The notes beneath the pieces were generated by a model. It was not told the DNA's origin. It made no database searches and worked only from the letters and a program-made list of their open reading frames with translations. A stretch of DNA of 64,000 nucleotides from Planobispora rosea (GTDB lineage Bacteria; Actinomycetota; Actinomycetes; Streptosporangiales; Streptosporangiaceae), in contig NZ_BMQP01000021.1 in assembly GCF_014648175.1 (NCBI RefSeq), positions 78,761 to 142,760 of the forward strand, written 5' to 3'. Positions 25,340 to 33,420 of the stretch are shown one piece after another; the first letter of the stretch is position 1; the number at the start of each line of letters is the position of its first letter. The translations under genes and the position numbers were made by a program.

Positions 25340-26734
25340 ATGACCTATCCGGAAAACACCGACGTCGCGTCGGTCATGAAGGCCGCGCAGGACAACCTGT
25401 GGATGCACTTCACCCGGCACGGTGCCTACCAGGACGCCGAGGTGCCGATGATCGTGCGAGGCGAGGGCGCCTACGTCTACGACGTCCACGGCAAGCGCTA
25501 CCTCGACGGCCTCGCCGGACTCTTCGTCGTCCAGGCCGGGCACGGCCGCAGCGAGCTGGCCGAGGCCGCCGCCAAGCAGGCCCAGGAGCTGGCGTTCTTC
25601 CCCCTGTGGTCGTACGCCCACCCCAAGGCCGCCGAGCTCGCCCAGCGGCTGGCCGAGCAGACCCCCGGCGACCTCAACCGGGTCTTCTTCACCACCGGCG
25701 GCGGTGAGGCCGTCGAGACCGCGTGGAAGCTCGCCAAGCAGTACTTCAAGATGACCGGCAAGCCGCTCAAGCACAAGGTCATCAGCCGCCAGATCGCCTA
25801 CCACGGCACCCCGCAGGGCGCCCTGTCGATCACCGGGATCCCGCTGTTCAAGCAGATGTTCGAGCCGCTGGTGCCGGGCTCGGTCCGGGTGCCGAACACC
25901 AACCACTACCGCGCCGACGAGATCACCGGCGTGGCCGGCATGACCCCGGAGCAGTACGGCTACTGGGCCGCCGAGCGCGTCGCCCGCGCCATCGAGATGG
26001 AGGGCCCGGACACCGTGGCCGCCGTCTTCGTCGAGCCGGTGCAGAACGCCGGCGGCTGTTTCCCGCCGCCGCCCGGCTACTTCCAGCGCCTGCGCGAGAT
26101 CTGCGACGAGTACGACGTGCTGCTCGTCTCCGACGAGGTCATCTGCGCCTTCGGCCGCCTCGGCACCATGTTCGGCGGGCAGAAGTTCGACTACGTCCCC
26201 GACATCATCACCTGCGCCAAGGGCATGACCAGCGGTTACTCGCCGATCGGTGCCATGATCGCTTCTGAGCGTCTCTTCGAGCCGTTCAAGCAGCCCACCG
26301 AGATGTTCGCCCACGGTTACACCTTCGGCGGTCACCCCGTCTCCGCGGCGGTGGCCCTGGCCAACCTCGACCTCTTCGAGCGCGAGGACCTGCTCGGCCA
26401 CGTGACCCGTAACGAGCCCGTCTTCCGCTCCACTCTCGAACGCCTCCACGACCTGCCGATCGTCGGCGACGTGCGCGGCTCCGGATTCTTCTGGGGCATC
26501 GAGCTCGTCAAGGACAAGGCGACCAAGGAGACGTTCACCGCCGACGAGTCCGAGCGCATGCTCCGCGGCTTCCTGTCCAAGGCCCTCTTCGACGCGGGCC
26601 TGTACTGCCGCGCCGACGATCGCGGAGACCCCGTGATCCAGCTCGCGCCCCCGCTCATCTGCGGGCCCAAGGAGTTCGACGAGATCGAGTCGATGCTCCG
26701 CTCCGTGCTGACCGAGGCATGGAACCGGCTCTAG
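25340..26734 (+). CDS. class III PLP aminotransferase (omega-amino acid:pyruvate type)
   Basis: A 464-residue fold-type I class III aminotransferase. Substrate-entry and PLP motifs: YVYDVHGKRYLDGLAGLFVV, FFTTGGGEAVETAWKLAKQY, SRQIAYHGTPQGALSITG, SDEVICAFGRLGTMFGG and the Schiff-base Lys in ITCAKGMTSGYSPIGAMI. Family members move an amino group from an omega-amino acid, polyamine or beta-alanine to pyruvate. The next gene is alanine dehydrogenase, which would regenerate pyruvate from the alanine formed, so the pair looks like an amine-nitrogen assimilation unit. ATG 25340 with GAGGGAAG upstream. Confidence 0.9.
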   Translation: MTYPENTDVASVMKAAQDNLWMHFTRHGAYQDAEVPMIVRGEGAYVYDVHGKRYLDGLAGLFVVQAGHGRSELAEAAAKQAQELAFFPLWSYAHPKAAELAQRLAEQTPGDLNRVFFTTGGGEAVETAWKLAKQYFKMTGKPLKHKVISRQIAYHGTPQGALSITGIPLFKQMFEPLVPGSVRVPNTNHYRADEITGVAGMTPEQYGYWAAERVARAIEMEGPDTVAAVFVEPVQNAGGCFPPPPGYFQRLREICDEYDVLLVSDEVICAFGRLGTMFGGQKFDYVPDIITCAKGMTSGYSPIGAMIASERLFEPFKQPTEMFAHGYTFGGHPVSAAVALANLDLFEREDLLGHVTRNEPVFRSTLERLHDLPIVGDVRGSGFFWGIELVKDKATKETFTADESERMLRGFLSKALFDAGLYCRADDRGDPVIQLAPPLICGPKEFDEIESMLRSVLTEAWNRL

Positions 26735-26749
26735 GGCCCAAAAAGCCCT
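26733..26749 (+). terminator. weak hairpin after the aminotransferase
   Basis: AGGGC / GCCCT arms of five bases with an A-rich seven-base loop, starting at the stop codon. It may attenuate rather than end transcription into the alanine dehydrogenase gene. Confidence 0.3.
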
Positions 26750-26801
26750 GAAGGCTCCCCACCCCCCTCTCTCTACCGAGAGCTCCTGAAAGGAAACCTC
26801 C

Positions 26802-27917
26802 GTGAAGATCGGTGTGCCCACCGAGGTCAAGAACCACGAGTACCGCGTCGCGGCCACCCCCGCGGGCGTGCACGAGCTGGTCCGCCACGGCCACGAGGTG
26901 GTCATCCAGCGCGGTGCCGGACTCGGCTCGCACCTGCCCGACGAGGACTACCTCGCGGCCGGCGCCAAGATCCTCGACACCGCCGACGAGGTGTGGGGCG
27001 AGGCCGACATGATCCTCAAGGTCAAGGAGCCCATCGCGGAGGAGTACCACCGCATGCGCTCCGGTCAGGTGCTCTTCACCTACCTGCACCTGGCGGCCGG
27101 CAAGGCGTGCGCGGAGGCCCTGCTGGAGCGCCGGGTCACCGGCATCGCCTACGAGACCGTCCAGGTCGGCAACACCCTGCCGCTGCTCGCCCCGATGTCC
27201 GAGGTCGCGGGCCGCCTCGCCCCGCAGGTCGGCGCCTACAACCTGATGCGCTTCAACGGCGGCCGGGGCGTGCTGCCCGGCGGCGTGCCCGGCGTGGCCC
27301 CGGCCAAGGTCGTCGTCATCGGCGCCGGCGTCTCGGGCCTCAACGCCGCGCAGATCGCGGTCGGCATGGGCGCGGACGTCACCGTCCTCGACCTCAACAT
27401 CGACCGCCTGCGGCACATCGACGCCATCTACCAGGGCCGCCTGAAGACCCTCGTCTCGACCTCCTACGCGATCGAGAAGGAGGTCCTGGAGGCCGACCTG
27501 GTCATCGGCGCGGTGCTGATCCCGGGGGCCAAGGCTCCGACCCTCGTCTCCAACGATCTGGTCTCCCGCATGAAGCCGGGCTCCGTGCTCGTCGACATCG
27601 CCATCGACCAGGGCGGCTGCTTCGAGGACTCCCGCCCGACCACGCACGCCGAGCCGACCTACACGGTCCACAACTCGATCTTCTACTGCGTGGCCAACAT
27701 GCCGGGTTCGGTGGCCAACACCTCCACCTACGCGCTGACCAACGCGACCCTGCCGTACGCGGTCAAGCTCGCGAACCTGGGCTGGAAGGCCGCCCTCCGG
27801 CAGGACGCCGGTCTCGCGCCGGGCCTGAACACCCACGCGGGCCTGCTGACCAACGAGCCGGTCGCGGTCGCCCTCGGCCTGCCGTTCACGCCGGTCTCCG
27901 CGGTGCTGGACGCCTGA
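26802..27917 (+). CDS. ald: alanine dehydrogenase
   Basis: A 371-residue NAD-dependent L-alanine dehydrogenase, which interconverts alanine with pyruvate and ammonia. The N-terminal KIGVPTEVKNHEYRVAATP (with the substrate-binding Arg) and VLFTYLHLAA (catalytic Lys-adjacent and His) segments, the Rossmann motif VVVIGAGVSGLNAAQIAVGMG and VDIAIDQGGCFEDSRPTTH are diagnostic. Length equals the family norm. GTG 26802 has AAAGGAAA upstream. It lies 67 bases after the aminotransferase and probably recycles its product. Confidence 0.96.
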   Translation: MKIGVPTEVKNHEYRVAATPAGVHELVRHGHEVVIQRGAGLGSHLPDEDYLAAGAKILDTADEVWGEADMILKVKEPIAEEYHRMRSGQVLFTYLHLAAGKACAEALLERRVTGIAYETVQVGNTLPLLAPMSEVAGRLAPQVGAYNLMRFNGGRGVLPGGVPGVAPAKVVVIGAGVSGLNAAQIAVGMGADVTVLDLNIDRLRHIDAIYQGRLKTLVSTSYAIEKEVLEADLVIGAVLIPGAKAPTLVSNDLVSRMKPGSVLVDIAIDQGGCFEDSRPTTHAEPTYTVHNSIFYCVANMPGSVANTSTYALTNATLPYAVKLANLGWKAALRQDAGLAPGLNTHAGLLTNEPVAVALGLPFTPVSAVLDA

Positions 27918-27932
27918 TCGCCGCCTGGTCGC
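27911..27932. repeat. 11-bp tandem duplication over the ald stop codon
   Basis: CGCCTGATCGC (27911-27921) is followed directly by CGCCTGGTCGC (27922-27932). The first copy contains the TGA stop (27915-27917). Confidence 0.65.
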
Positions 27933-27993
27933 CGTCTATCTGGTCACCAGCTGGTCATCGCCCGCGTCACCGCCCGCCCGTGAAGGCGGGGTC

Positions 27994-29463
27994 TCACTGG
28001 AAGCCGAGACGGGTCCGGAGCTCGCGGGCGGTGGCCAGAACGTGCTCGATCTCCGCCGGGGTGGGCCAGGGGGCGTTGCCCGGCCGCAGCAGGGCCGTCC
28101 ACACCGCGCCCAGGTGCTCGACGGCCCCCCGGTACAGCCCGCTCCGCGCGGTCAGCCAGTCGACGGCGCCGGCCCGTTCGTGCAGCGGCCGGGTGACGAG
28201 GTCCCAGGTGGCGAGGATCTCGGTCAGGTCGGCGACCTTGAGCGGAGCGCCGTCCCGGTGGGCCACGGCGGCGGCCGTCAGCCGGGCCCGGGCGACGAGC
28301 TCGGGCTCGGCGATCCGCTCCCAGACCGGCGCCGGCGGCGACGGCGGCCCGGACTCGCCCGCACGGGGCTCGGGGACGCGGGGAGTCTCGCGGGTGGAGC
28401 CGACGCAGGGAGTCTCGTGCGGGGACCCGGTCACCGCGAGCAGCGAGCCGAGTTCGGCCGCCGCCCGCGGGTGCCCGGCCCGCGCGGCCTGACGGAACCA
28501 GTGCTCCCCGCCCCGCAGGTCACCCAGCTCCGCGATGAGCAGCAGGCCGAAGTGGAACGCGGACTCCGGGTCTCCGCCGGCCGCGGCCCGGCCGAACCAG
28601 TGGCCGGCCCCCTGCACGTCTCCCAGCTCCACGCACACGAACCCGGCGGTCCGCTGGTCCTCCACCCGGCCCGCCCGGGCGGCCCGTTCGAACCAGGCGC
28701 GGGCGGTGCGCAGGTCGCCCCGTGACAGCGCGATCCCGCCGAGCTGCGAGGCGGCTCCTGCGTGCTCGTTGCCCGCGGCCATCCGGTAGAAGGCCTCGGC
28801 GCCCTCGGGGTCGCGATTGGCCGCCAGAAGCAGCCCCAGATGGTAGGCCGCGTCCATGTGACCGCCCTGGGCGGCCCGCTCCCACCACAGCAGCGCCTCG
28901 TTCTCCTCTCCCGAACCGTAGGCGAGGAACCCCAGGTCGTGGGCGGAGGCCGCATCGCCGTCCAGGGCCGCCCTGCGGTGCCACTCCCGGGCCGCCTGGA
29001 CGTCTCCGCTCTCCTCGTGGATGAGCGCGAGCCGCCGGGCCGCGGGCCGGAACCCCGCCTGCGCGGCCGACTCGAACCACCGCCGGGCGGTCCTCAGGTC
29101 GCCGCGCTGCTCCAGCAGCAACGTCGCCAGGTTCAGCGCGGCCTCGGCGTCACCGGCCTCGGCGGCCAGCTCGTACCACCGCACGGCCTCGTCGAGGCTG
29201 CCGTGCTTCTCGTGCCAGATGCCGAGGTTGTAGGCGCTGTCGAGGTTGCCCGCCGCGGCGGCGCGCTCCCACCAGTGCCGCGCCGCCGAACGGTCTCCGC
29301 ACTGCGCGTGATGGCGGCCGAGCAGGTGCGCGGCATTCGCGTCACCCTTGCGCGCAGCCTCCATCAACTCGGCATGTCCTTCCACGCCCGCCTCGTGCGC
29401 GGCTCCCCGGGGAGCGGGTACGAGGACCGCGGCCGCCTCCGGATCGCCTGGCCACCACCCCAT
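27994..29463 (-). CDS. Sel1/TPR-repeat protein
   Basis: A 489-residue cytoplasmic protein built mainly of about ten Sel1-like/TPR helical repeats of roughly 34-36 residues (about 30-345), each with the pattern GD..AA..WF..AA..G...A...LG (for example RSAARHWWERAAAAGNLDSAYNLG). The C-terminal 130 residues are helical without repeats (LTEILATWDLVTRPLHERAGAVDWL). Such proteins are protein-interaction scaffolds, and no catalytic domain is present. ATG 29463 has GGAGG at good spacing. It is convergent with ald, and nothing nearby identifies its partner. Confidence 0.85.
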   Translation of the reverse strand: MGWWPGDPEAAAVLVPAPRGAAHEAGVEGHAELMEAARKGDANAAHLLGRHHAQCGDRSAARHWWERAAAAGNLDSAYNLGIWHEKHGSLDEAVRWYELAAEAGDAEAALNLATLLLEQRGDLRTARRWFESAAQAGFRPAARRLALIHEESGDVQAAREWHRRAALDGDAASAHDLGFLAYGSGEENEALLWWERAAQGGHMDAAYHLGLLLAANRDPEGAEAFYRMAAGNEHAGAASQLGGIALSRGDLRTARAWFERAARAGRVEDQRTAGFVCVELGDVQGAGHWFGRAAAGGDPESAFHFGLLLIAELGDLRGGEHWFRQAARAGHPRAAAELGSLLAVTGSPHETPCVGSTRETPRVPEPRAGESGPPSPPAPVWERIAEPELVARARLTAAAVAHRDGAPLKVADLTEILATWDLVTRPLHERAGAVDWLTARSGLYRGAVEHLGAVWTALLRPGNAPWPTPAEIEHVLATARELRTRLGFQ

Positions 29464-29547
29464 GTCTCATCCTCCTCGCCACCTGCAAGAGTGGCACGTG
29501 ATCGCGCGAATGCGGAGGGTAATCGGGCGTTCGCTTGTTGGGAGCGC

Positions 29548-30693
29548 TCAGGCGAAAGTGATGAAGCCCGTGTACATCCCCATCGAGCAGACGTAGCGCA
29601 GCGATCCCGGACGCTGCGGGCCGAGCCGCACGACCGCCGGGAGCGCCACGTCACGCCCGTCGACGGTGAGCGTCCGGGCGCAGCCGGGGTTCCCCGCCAC
29701 GTGGAAGGCGATCTCGACGGGCACGCCCGCGCGGGCGGTCACGATGCCGGGACGGTAACCGCGGTCCGTCGCCCAGACGTCGATCCGCTGCACACCGTCC
29801 GCCGCACCCGGCCGTCCCGCGGCCGGTTGTACGGCCGGCGGTCCGGAGGGATCGGGGAGCCAGCCGCCCAGGCGCAGCCCCGAGGACGCGGTCCACAGCC
29901 CGGCGGCCAGCGCGAGCACCCCCGCCACCGCCGCCAGCCGGGTCGCGGCGATCCGCTGTACGACCAGGCCGAGCAGGGCGAACGCGGGCGCCGTCCCCGC
30001 CACGAACCCCGCCATGACCGCCGCCCCGCCCAGCGCGGACCCGCTGGAGACGGCGACCGTCTGGGTGCTGAGGGTGACCCCGCACGGCAGCAGGACCGTC
30101 ACCGCTCCCAGCAGCACCGCCCGCCCGCCGATCGGCACGGTCCTCGCGGCGTGAACGATCCCCCTGGCAGGAGGGGTCCCCTCGGCAGGGGAGACCCCTT
30201 CGGCGGGGGTGGTCGCCTGGGCGCAGGCGGTCCCTTCGGCGCAGGCGGTCCCTTGGGCGGGGGCGGTCCCAGAGGCGAGGCGCGGTGTCTTGCGCGGCGG
30301 ACACGCACGGGCTCCGCGCAGGAGCAGGCGCAGGCCGAATCCGGCGACCACGATCCCGGCCGCGACCAGCAGCGCCGCGCGTGTTGCGGGCGCCAGCCGT
30401 ACGGCCGAGCCCAGCAGGCCCAGCAGCGCCCCGGCCACGACGTGGGAGGCCAGCCGCCCGGTGAGGAACAGGCCGACGACCTTCGGGCCGGAGGTCAGGC
30501 CCGCGAGCAGGCCGCCCTGCACGGCCGTACACGAGGCGGCGCCCGCCACCAGCCCGGCGGCGAGCCCCCCGACGAACAGCGCGACCGGCCCCACGCTCAG
30601 CGAGCGGCCGGGATCGCGATCCAGGTCCCCACGGCTCGACGGTAGCCGCCCCCGCCGGGAGCGAACAGTGACACTCTCATCACCCGACGGCAC
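29548..30693 (-). CDS. TauE/DsbD-like membrane protein fused to a cupredoxin domain
   Basis: A 381-residue protein. About 35-275 form six or more membrane helices of the cytochrome c biogenesis/TauE-SafE-like superfamily, with one Cys in AGAASCTAVQGG and a second in VLLPCGVTLSTQ. These equivalent positions carry the redox or metal Cys pair in DsbD-like proteins. A low-complexity Ala/Gly/Thr/Pro loop (about 130-180, repeats of AEGTACAQ type) separates the halves. The C-terminal 95 residues are a cupredoxin with ligands His (IAFHVAGNPGC), Cys and Met (YVCSMGMYTGF). Together these suggest copper or thiol-redox handling outside the membrane. GTG 30693 is chosen by frame; the SD is weak. Confidence 0.75.
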   Translation of the reverse strand: MPSGDESVTVRSRRGRLPSSRGDLDRDPGRSLSVGPVALFVGGLAAGLVAGAASCTAVQGGLLAGLTSGPKVVGLFLTGRLASHVVAGALLGLLGSAVRLAPATRAALLVAAGIVVAGFGLRLLLRGARACPPRKTPRLASGTAPAQGTACAEGTACAQATTPAEGVSPAEGTPPARGIVHAARTVPIGGRAVLLGAVTVLLPCGVTLSTQTVAVSSGSALGGAAVMAGFVAGTAPAFALLGLVVQRIAATRLAAVAGVLALAAGLWTASSGLRLGGWLPDPSGPPAVQPAAGRPGAADGVQRIDVWATDRGYRPGIVTARAGVPVEIAFHVAGNPGCARTLTVDGRDVALPAVVRLGPQRPGSLRYVCSMGMYTGFITFA

Positions 30694-30718
30694 CGGCGCC
30701 TGCGCGGGCCGTGGGAGC

Positions 30719-31348
30719 TCAGGTCCGTTTGAGGGCCTTCTCGAAGATCGAGGTGTCGAGGGTGAAGTCGACGGGCGCGGGGAGGTGGAGCTCGCTGCCC
30801 ACGGCGACGCGGGAGACCGTCTGGTACTCGCCCCCCTTGGGGGCGCTGAAGACCGTCACGGTGGCGGGGGTGGCGACGGGGTCGATGAGGAGCATGACGG
30901 GGACCAGGCCCATGGCGTAGAGGTCGGGCTTCCGTTCGCGGTCGTCGATGACGCTGCCGGGCGAGACGATCTCAGCGACCATGATCAGGCCGGAGGAGAG
31001 GAGCTCGCGCGTGCCCCAGCGCGGGCAGTCGGCCGGGGCCAGGACGAAGTCCGGCTCGACCGGCTCGCGGGAGCCGTCGATGCAGACGTCGACGTTGCCG
31101 GGATATGCGCGCCAGTCACGATCCATGACCAATGCTCGAAGAGCGTCGTAGATCAGTGTGGCGGTCCAGCCGTGCTCGGGGGTGCCTACCGGACTCACTA
31201 TCAGACTTCCGTTGATGACTTCGGTCCGCAGCCCGGGGAGCTGCGGGAGCGCGTCGAACAGCTCGCGCGCGGTGCTGGGCAGGGGCCGGGACGCGGTCTC
31301 GGGGGTGGGCCGCAGGTCGGCGTGCTCTCGCCGCGAGGTCATGACCAT
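30719..31348 (-). CDS. Uma2-family (DUF820) putative restriction-like endonuclease
   Basis: A 209-residue PD-(D/E)XK-fold protein. Motifs: RTEVINGSLIVSPVGTPEHGW, VEPDFVLAPAD, LIMVAEIVSPGSVIDDRERKPDLYAMGLVPVMLLIDP (Glu, Asp, Lys in the nuclease arrangement). These proteins are abundant in actinobacteria and cyanobacteria, and their biological role is unsettled. ATG 31348 is best spaced from AAGGGA; GTG 31354 and ATG 31342 are alternatives. Single gene. Confidence 0.87.
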   Translation of the reverse strand: MVMTSRREHADLRPTPETASRPLPSTARELFDALPQLPGLRTEVINGSLIVSPVGTPEHGWTATLIYDALRALVMDRDWRAYPGNVDVCIDGSREPVEPDFVLAPADCPRWGTRELLSSGLIMVAEIVSPGSVIDDRERKPDLYAMGLVPVMLLIDPVATPATVTVFSAPKGGEYQTVSRVAVGSELHLPAPVDFTLDTSIFEKALKRT

Positions 31349-31418
31349 GATCACGTGTCCCTTCGTGTTCCCGTGAACACGGTCAGTATCGCAAACGCCT
31401 GGTCGGATCGCGACGGAT

Positions 31419-32066
31419 TCACGCCCAGCCGGGGCGGACCAGGCCGCTCTCGTAGGCGATGACGACGAGCTGGGCGCGGTCGCGGGCGTGCAGCTTCATC
31501 ATGGTGCGGCTGACGTGGGTCTTGGCGGTGGCCGGGCTCATGAAGAGCTTCCCGGCGATCTCGTCGTTGGTCATGCCGGTGCCGACCAGGGCGAGGACCT
31601 CGCGCTCCCGGTCGGTGAGCGGCGACAGGTCCAGCGAGGACTCCGGCCGCTTGGCGCGGCTGGCGTACTCGGCGATGAGGCGGCGGGTCACGCCGGGGGA
31701 GAGCAGGGCGTCGCCGGCGGCGACGACGCGGACGGCCTGGATCAGCTCGGTGGGCTCGGTGTCCTTGACCAGGAAGCCGCTGGCGCCGTTGCGCAGGGCC
31801 TCGAAGACGTACTCGTCCAGCTCAAACGTGGTCAGAATGATGATCTTCGGTCCGGGGGGCATCCGCCGGGTGGCCTCCAGCCCGTCCATGCCGGGCATCC
31901 GGATGTCCATCAGGATCACGTCCGGCCGGTGCTCGCCGGCCAGCGCGATGGCCTCGGCCCCGTCGGCGGCCTCGCCCACCACGGTCATCCCGGGCTGGGC
32001 GTCGAGCAGGGCCCGGAACCCGGCCCTGACCAGGGCCTGGTCGTCGGCGAGAACAATGCTGATCAT
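31419..32066 (-). CDS. NarL/LuxR-family response regulator
   Basis: A 215-residue two-component regulator. Receiver at 1-120 with acidic pair DD (8-9), phosphoacceptor Asp54 (VILMDIRMPG), Thr/Lys in IILTTF and LVKDTEP. LuxR-type HTH at about 150-205 (LTDREREVLALVGTGMTNDEIAGKLFMSPATAKTHVSRTMMKL). The upstream kinase gene ends 79 bases before it. ATG 32066 has GGAG at the right spacing; a 7-residue longer start lacks one. It is phosphorylated presumably by that kinase. Confidence 0.93.
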   Translation of the reverse strand: MISIVLADDQALVRAGFRALLDAQPGMTVVGEAADGAEAIALAGEHRPDVILMDIRMPGMDGLEATRRMPPGPKIIILTTFELDEYVFEALRNGASGFLVKDTEPTELIQAVRVVAAGDALLSPGVTRRLIAEYASRAKRPESSLDLSPLTDREREVLALVGTGMTNDEIAGKLFMSPATAKTHVSRTMMKLHARDRAQLVVIAYESGLVRPGWA

Positions 32067-32091
32067 GTCGTTCGCTCCGGTGACCACGTCG

Positions 32092-32152
32092 TCTCCTCCC
32101 GAGGCGTCGGGGCCCCTCCCGAGGTCATGGGATCTCCTCCCGAGGTCATGGG
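32092..32152. repeat. three 20-bp tandem copies over the kinase stop codon
   Basis: Copies at 32092-32111, 32112-32131 and 32133-32152 share CTCCCGAGG(T/C)(C/G)(A/T)(T/C)GGG. The third holds the histidine kinase stop (TCA, plus strand 32146-32148), and a partial copy continues into the gene. This repeat fills the gap between kinase and regulator. Confidence 0.8.
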
Positions 32153-33258
32153 GTCTCCTCCGGGATCGGCAGCCGGGCCTCCACGCGGAAGCCCCGCCCG
32201 TGGCGCCCGGCGGTCAGCGTCCCCCCGAGGGCTGCGGCCCGCTCCTTCATCCCGGGGATGCCGTTGCCCCCGCCCAGGCTCTCGGCCGGGGTCCCGTCGC
32301 CGGAGTCGGTGATCCGGATCAGCAGCTCGTCGGGGCCGTACTCCAGCAGGATCTCGACCGCGGAGCCGGGGGCGTGCCGGGCGACGTTGGTGAGGGACTC
32401 CTGGACGATGCGGTATCCGGCCAGGTCGGCTCCGGACGGGAGCGGCCTGACCCGGCCGGTGACGCGCCGGGTGACGTCGAGGCCGCTCCGCCCGGCCAGC
32501 TCGTCCAGCCGGTCCAGCCCGCCCGCCGGGGAGCGCGGCGCGCCGTCGCGGAGCACGCCGATCAGCGAGCGCATCTCGGTCAGCACCTCCTTGGACGCCT
32601 GCTTGATCGTGGTGAGCGCGGTGCGGGCCTGCTCGGGATGGTCGTCGATCAGGTGCAGCGCGGTGGAGGCCTGCACGTGGATGAGCGAGATGTTGTGGGC
32701 GAGCACGTCGTGCAGCTCCTGGGCCATGGTCAGCCGCTCCTCGCTGGCCTGCCGCCGTGACTCCTCCTCGGTCACCCGCGCGTGCTCGGCCGCCCGTTCC
32801 CTCCTGGCCCGGACGAACTCGCCCACGGCCAGGGCGATCCCCATGACGGCCGCGATGGCGATGGTGTGCCACAGTCCGGGGCTGGGGACGGGCGCCAGCC
32901 AGTTGGTGTAGACGACGAGGAACACGTAGGCCACGGCCGAGGCGGTCCAGGCGACGCGCCGGTGGCCGAGGACGACGGTGAAGTAGAGCGCGATGATCGG
33001 GCTGAAGAAGATCGGGCCGTAGGAGTGGCCCCGGATGATGAAGGCGAAGGTCGAGGCGAGCGTGACGACCAGGGTGAGCACCGGGCGGGTGCGCCGCATG
33101 GCCAGGGCGAGCGGCCCGACCAGGAGCAGGGCGACGCCGAGCGGGTCCACCGGGAGGCGGTCCGGCTGGTTCTCCTCCGCCCCGTAGTGGGAGACGACCT
33201 GGGCGGCTCCCACGATGAGCGGGAGCATCCGGTCGGTCAGGCGGGGGCGGGTGCGCAC
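32146..33258 (-). CDS. DesK-type sensor histidine kinase (HisKA_3)
   Basis: A 370-residue membrane kinase. About four to six membrane helices fill residues 10-150 (MLPLIVGAAQVVSHY, LGVALLLVGPLALAM, VLTLVVTLASTFAFII, HTIAIAAVMGIALAVGEF). The dimerisation/phosphoacceptor segment is AQELHDVLAHNISLIHVQAS, and the ATPase domain has QESLTNVARHAPG (N box), ITDSGDGTPAE (G1) and GNGIPGMKERAAALGG (G2). GTG 33258 is preceded by AGGG at eight bases; GTG 33267 is an alternative. A far longer open frame upstream is antisense to ggt and MarR and is not coding. It pairs with the downstream NarL regulator. Confidence 0.9.
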   Translation of the reverse strand: MRTRPRLTDRMLPLIVGAAQVVSHYGAEENQPDRLPVDPLGVALLLVGPLALAMRRTRPVLTLVVTLASTFAFIIRGHSYGPIFFSPIIALYFTVVLGHRRVAWTASAVAYVFLVVYTNWLAPVPSPGLWHTIAIAAVMGIALAVGEFVRARRERAAEHARVTEEESRRQASEERLTMAQELHDVLAHNISLIHVQASTALHLIDDHPEQARTALTTIKQASKEVLTEMRSLIGVLRDGAPRSPAGGLDRLDELAGRSGLDVTRRVTGRVRPLPSGADLAGYRIVQESLTNVARHAPGSAVEILLEYGPDELLIRITDSGDGTPAESLGGGNGIPGMKERAAALGGTLTAGRHGRGFRVEARLPIPEETP

Positions 33259-33420
33259 GCCAAGCACCCTACGCCCGCCCGCGGGCCCGGGCGTCCGCCC
33301 TGCGAGGCAGGGTGCGCTACATCCCCGGGCGTATCGGGGTGCCCAGGGGTATAGGGGTGGCCACGGGTATAGGGCTGACAAACCTGACAACCTGGGTAAA
33401 GCTGTCCGCAGGAGGTCATG

